The notes under the pieces were generated by a model. It saw only the letters and a list, made by a program, of their open reading frames with translations, was not told the DNA's origin and did no database searches. A stretch of DNA of 6,218 bases from JAHJRJ01 sp037443685 (GTDB lineage Bacteria > Bacteroidota > Ignavibacteria > UBA10030 > BY39), in assembly GCA_037443685.1 (NCBI GenBank), contig JBBINX010000103.1:1-6218 (forward strand). Reading direction: 5' to 3'. Of this stretch, positions 5,901 to 6,218 are shown in pieces. Made by a program: the position numbers and the translations under genes. Numbering within the stretch: position 1 is the first letter of the stretch; every line of letters begins with the position of its first letter.

Positions 5901-6218
5901 TTGGTAATAATAATTTACTATAATTTACTTTCCATTGTCCATCAACATTTTCTAACTCAATTTCATCTTCAGTCATATTCTTTCCATCAATCTGAGCTAA
6001 ATAGCATTTTACTCGAGCTTTATCACCAATAATATTAACTGATTTTATACTTAAATTAAGTTCTTCTTTTATATAACCATTTATTAAATTGCTATCTAAT
6101 CTATCTTTACTATTTAGAGCTTGTTGTGTGAAAATAGATTCAATCTCAGATAATTTTCCTTTATTAATTGCATTAACGATATCATTTAGTAATGTTGTAA
6201 TTTTGATTTCATCGGAAA
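2968..6218 (-). CDS. Large multidomain secreted protein with T9SS sorting tail (N-terminus beyond window)
   Basis: I recognise modules but not a named gene. The frame is open from the window edge to the TAA at 2970-2968: at least 1082 residues, numbered here from the first full codon at 6216. Residues 1-100 look NTF2-like (helix NDIVNAINKGKLSEIESIF at 11-29; strand GDKARVKCYLAQIDGKN at 64-80; ENVDGQWKVNY at 89-99). Three NHL-type propeller repeats follow at about 227-258 (EIYIADRGNRQIVKI), 274-317 (WIWVTDPNAQKIVRL) and 393-420 (DEGNHCIHKINRFG). An Ig-like domain (about 571-663) has the classic Cys594, Trp607, Cys645. Next is a GGGCPFVYTWNG module (665-745) ending in LLVIDHP, then a beta-rich region with GDVTDLL and WIDLEFSAPP. 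The last 98 residues are a type A sorting domain (NSPNPFNP, then KIYDILGKEVATLVN and SGIYLYKL). It is therefore probably exported by Sec, moved by T9SS and held at or released from the cell surface. No catalytic motif is visible; binding or adhesion is inference. The Met at 5976 is internal, not the start. The signal peptide and promoter lie outside the window. Confidence 0.9.
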   Translation of the reverse strand, partial: SDEIKITTLLNDIVNAINKGKLSEIESIFTQQALNSKDRLDSNLINGYIKEELNLSIKSVNIIGDKARVKCYLAQIDGKNMTEDEIELENVDGQWKVNYSKLLLPIYLSLQSINNVYSGLDNNKYNTVNIRYSQRMFIPKNVPGTDYFKVTESHMINNLGKSLFFTPIDIEYVRYTEINGNFTFLGFYLDRGWNRIVVHKVVTDHNYNIINSLIVSYGDKSNEYKFYCPEGLSYAECGEIYIADRGNRQIVKITIDRNNLTFTMSDIIKLAGIYYPSDIVYDNNNTSQLSDDWIWVTDPNAQKIVRLDRQFNVVQTITNYKDNYGNYVPLKMPTKIMVNNHHASYQKTLGVINYNTFVELIPGESPPFFSSVFYWSLHNFQYPTNLSSIGLEYPEGWLLLDEGNHCIHKINRFGDYIASFKSTSGSNSLFTYPKFISASGVNTGTGSNKFLDIGTIDVWGMSTGFQNFLPGADIFDFSVKEFPRSFVIEYTPTNWIKDSVKVLKKGDRTIVKDWGLHATNPEKQMLSIPKTDILHGEYIVRLSYKPYYDDIYDSYQQGWKYKEISFSTLVAPAISGFTQTPSIIYRGGSGIVRCNLSQGNGNLTYSWRAEDFPAGASVTFDRNTAFITYASKAHHEKGYAPYLFCTAQNDVGSYTHSTLVFFAKGGGCPFVYTWNGEVWVEDNNILPQSEYPENQGVDVKDYYQLFTKPKLESAEGGEKYRLAVGEFEQERSYFDQLQLLVIDHPIETFITVDDSGRVIQFAKPAYFASAELDSEDVYKQLYELDGLKTKAAVGDTLKLSFEESAVGIDKYVLLIAQVQAAAKEKIAGEVITGRGKDKETFTSFRLRRNPSYQWVSVPEGNSSSIQVDIVWKDEAEVNYTELSHKLELPFTLYTPQLLTARHSNLGDVTDLLRNWDESYAELNPNEWIDLEFSAPPVNEGMQRSFVFLSRGRYERISEQKESATGDLTIKKQQTTSSTGLNIPTKYVLHQNSPNPFNPVTIIRYELPKVSYVVLKIYDILGKEVATLVNGMQDAGYKQVVFDASSTAGGLTSGIYLYKLVVSSIEPLTVSNFTDVKKLVLVK

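Noticed and set aside
5974..5976. ATG at 5976 as the start of the large T9SS protein
   Set aside because: The frame stays open for 80 further codons to the window edge, and those residues continue a single NTF2-like pattern across the Met (GDKARVKCYLAQIDGKN then MTEDEIELENVDGQWKV). No signal peptide follows the Met, as a T9SS cargo would need.
1..6218. CRISPR array, tRNA gene, insertion sequence or phage genes
   Set aside because: No regularly spaced direct repeats, tRNA cloverleaf, transposase motif or terminal inverted repeats were seen on either strand.

Overview
The window reads as chromosomal DNA of a FCB-group bacterium, most likely Ignavibacteria or a near relative in the Bacteroidota/Chlorobiota lineage. 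The main clue is the C-terminus of the largest protein, a type IX secretion (T9SS) sorting tail with an SPNPFNP start and the ILGKEVATLVN / SGIYLYKL pattern, which I associate most with Ignavibacteria. All supported genes lie on the minus strand, so transcription runs from high to low coordinates.

In the direction of transcription: (1) 6218-2968 is a large secreted protein, cut off at its N-terminus by the window edge. It has an NTF2-like segment, NHL-type propeller repeats, an Ig-like domain, a CPFVYTWNG module and a T9SS sorting tail. (2) 2967-2786 is a 182-base intergenic stretch, unusually busy. It holds a short segment that closely resembles a conserved part of 16S rRNA, degenerate 7-base repeats, a possible promoter and a terminator-like hairpin. 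(3) 2758-1592 is dxr, the DXP reductoisomerase of the MEP isoprenoid pathway, with no ATG near its start and probably a TTG start. (4) 1591-275 is rseP, a site-2 intramembrane metalloprotease, whose ATG directly abuts the dxr stop codon. (5) 259-2 is the N-terminus of an M14-family zinc carboxypeptidase, which runs off the other edge of the window.

dxr, rseP and the M14 gene are packed with 0 and 15 bases between them and look like one transcription unit. dxr-rseP adjacency is a common bacterial arrangement, linking isoprenoid (undecaprenyl-phosphate) supply with envelope proteolysis. The T9SS cargo gene upstream appears functionally unrelated and is set apart by the intergenic region. No tRNA, complete rRNA, CRISPR array, insertion sequence or phage gene was seen. 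I did not find a convincing new multi-gene system. The most unusual signals are the 16S-like intergenic segment, the terminator-like hairpin sitting in the dxr leader, and the modular, compositionally two-part T9SS protein.
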